A stretch of DNA of 64,000 nucleotides from GCA-003244245 sp050699715 (GTDB lineage: Bacteria > Actinomycetota > Actinomycetes > Mycobacteriales > Pseudonocardiaceae): contig JBOHFR010000004.1 in assembly GCA_050699715.1 (NCBI GenBank), forward strand, positions 62,001 through 126,000. The letters are read 5' to 3'. The notes beneath the pieces are model-generated. The model saw nothing but the letters and a program-made list of their open reading frames with translations, did not search any database and was not told where the DNA came from. Positions 62,980-64,000 of the stretch are shown here, in pieces; within the stretch, counting starts at the first letter, position 1, and the number at the start of each line of letters is the position of its first letter. Both the position numbers and the translations under genes were made by a program.

Positions 62980-64000
62980 ATGACGCAGCCCGCAGTGACA
63001 GAGTCGGCGGTGAGTTCCAACGGGGCCCCCGCTCGGTCGGGTGGCGGGGGGGCCAGTCCGGCCAAGAGTACGGCCTCTCGGGGAGGCTGGGGTTTGCCGC
63101 TGGTGGTGCTGGTCATCGGGACGTTCATGTCGGTCCTGGATTCCAGCATTGTCAATGTGGCCATCCCCACCATTCAGGACCAGTTCGGGGGGACTACCGA
63201 TGATGTGCAGTGGGTGGTCACGGGCTACACGCTCATGCTGGGCGTGGTGGTGCCGACCACAGCCTGGTTGGGTGACCGTTTTGGGCTGAACCGGGTATAC
63301 AACGTGGTACTGCTGGCGTTTGCCGCCGGGTCGGCGCTGTGTGGGCTGGCCTGGGACTTGAACAGCCTGGTGGTGTTCCGGATCATCCAGGCAGTCCCGG
63401 GCGGCATCCTCCCGGTGATCGCGATGTCCATCTTGCTCCGGATCGTGCCACGGGACCGGCTTGGCGCCGCGATGGGTCTGTACGGGCTGGGGGTCGTGTT
63501 CGGCCCGGCGATCGGCCCGACCTTGGGTGGATATCTGGTCGAGTATGTGAACTGGCGACTGATCTTCTACATCAACGTCCCCGTCGGGATCCTGGGTGCG
63601 GTGGCTGCGGTGCTGGTGTTGCCACAATTCCCCAGGACGGCCAAACGGCGCTTCGATGTGTTGGGGTTCCTCACCGTGGGGGGTGGGTTGTTCGCGCTGC
63701 TGCTGGCGGTGTCAGAGGGTCAGTCCTGGGGGTGGGACTCCTACCCGATCCTGGGTCTGCTCACCGTCAGCGTGCTGAGCCTGGCGTTGTTCGTGGTGAT
63801 CGAACTCGAGGTCGCCGACCCGTTGCTGGATATCCGGATATTCAGCAACGGGGCGTACACCCAGTCGCTTTTGTTGATCACGATACTGATGGTGGTACTG
63901 TTCACGACGCTGTTTTACATACCATTGTTCCTCCAGCAGGCCCAGCAGCTGGGGGCATTCAACGCCGGGCTCACCCTGCTGCCCCAGGCCTTGATAATGG
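62980..64000 (+). CDS. DHA2-family MFS exporter, cut by the window end
   Basis: The visible 340 residues begin with a Ser/Gly-rich leader and then LVVLVIGTFMSVLDSSIVNV (helix 1), DVQWVVTGYTLMLGVVVPTT, WLGDRFGLNRVY (motif A) and GPAIGPTLGGYLV (motif C). It continues with helices up to the window edge without a stop. EmrB/QacA-type exporters have 14 helices and about 470-550 residues, so the C-terminal third is missing. ATG 62980 is used. It may export a toxic compound; any link to the synthase operon 1.8 kb upstream is speculative. Confidence 0.9.
   Translation, partial: MTQPAVTESAVSSNGAPARSGGGGASPAKSTASRGGWGLPLVVLVIGTFMSVLDSSIVNVAIPTIQDQFGGTTDDVQWVVTGYTLMLGVVVPTTAWLGDRFGLNRVYNVVLLAFAAGSALCGLAWDLNSLVVFRIIQAVPGGILPVIAMSILLRIVPRDRLGAAMGLYGLGVVFGPAIGPTLGGYLVEYVNWRLIFYINVPVGILGAVAAVLVLPQFPRTAKRRFDVLGFLTVGGGLFALLLAVSEGQSWGWDSYPILGLLTVSVLSLALFVVIELEVADPLLDIRIFSNGAYTQSLLLITILMVVLFTTLFYIPLFLQQAQQLGAFNAGLTLLPQALIM

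Noticed and set aside
1..64000. tRNA, rRNA, riboswitch or CRISPR elements
   Set aside because: No cloverleaf with a GTTCRA-type arm, rRNA motifs, or repeat-spacer arrays were seen by eye; a covariance search would be needed to exclude them fully.

Overview
The window is high-GC DNA with pervasive ATGA/GTGA gene overlaps, a WhiB-family regulator, an F420-dependent NADP reductase and an XRE-DUF5753/DUF397 pair. This points to a filamentous actinobacterium, most likely of the Pseudonocardiales. The exception is a clearly AT-richer island at about 39.5-42.3 kb. I saw no rRNA, tRNA or CRISPR array. All calls come from reading the translations and motifs; no database search was run.

Layout. 0-3.1 kb: a tightly packed pqqABCDE operon for pyrroloquinoline quinone; the short pqqA lies at the very left edge. 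3.2-8.2 kb: a DEAD-box RNA helicase, a WhiB3/WhiD-like regulator, a ferredoxin-reductase-type flavoprotein and a DHA2-type drug exporter. 8.2-11.6 kb: a decayed zone with PIN/VapC remnants, several long inverted repeats (one with 34-bp perfect arms), a conserved hypothetical gene and a broken diacylglycerol kinase. 11.6-24.9 kb, minus strand: a small pilin-like protein, PrgI-like protein, VirB4 ATPase, VirB6-like channel protein, VirB8/TcpC-like protein and NlpC/P60 hydrolase form a type IV secretion module. It runs without clear breaks into a hypothetical gene, npdG, smc and a condensation/WS-DGAT-like acyltransferase. 25-34 kb: an OFA-type MFS carrier with a 45-aa small partner, an MHS-family symporter, an acyl-CoA ligase, a valyl-tRNA synthetase of the archaeal-like sequence type and an epimerase. 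34-46 kb: accessory DNA with a ribbon-helix-helix antitoxin running into a decayed multicopper oxidase, a frameshifted HTH regulator, a GNAT acetyltransferase, a probable lasso-peptide remnant (PIMT-like methyltransferase plus B2 fragment), the AT-rich island (glycosyltransferase, hexapeptide acyltransferase, unknown protein), an XRE/DUF397 pair and a CocE-type lipoprotein hydrolase.

46.7-61.2 kb is the main biosynthetic locus. Two very large iterative-type synthases are translationally coupled: a tandem nitronate-monooxygenase-like (PfaD-type ER) region followed by KS-AT-ACP-KR, then KS-AT-DH-PPTase. They are followed by a free ACP, an alpha/beta hydrolase, a GT1 glycosyltransferase and a zinc-ribbon SAM methyltransferase, all overlapping or closely spaced. 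The order suggests a self-activating, fully reducing lipid/polyketide line whose product is released by the hydrolase, glycosylated and methylated. It blends features of polyunsaturated fatty acid synthases and enediyne-type PKSs. The remaining 2.8 kb holds an SGNH hydrolase pseudogene, a membrane-anchored protein, an anti-sigma-type HATPase and the start of a second DHA2 exporter cut by the window end.
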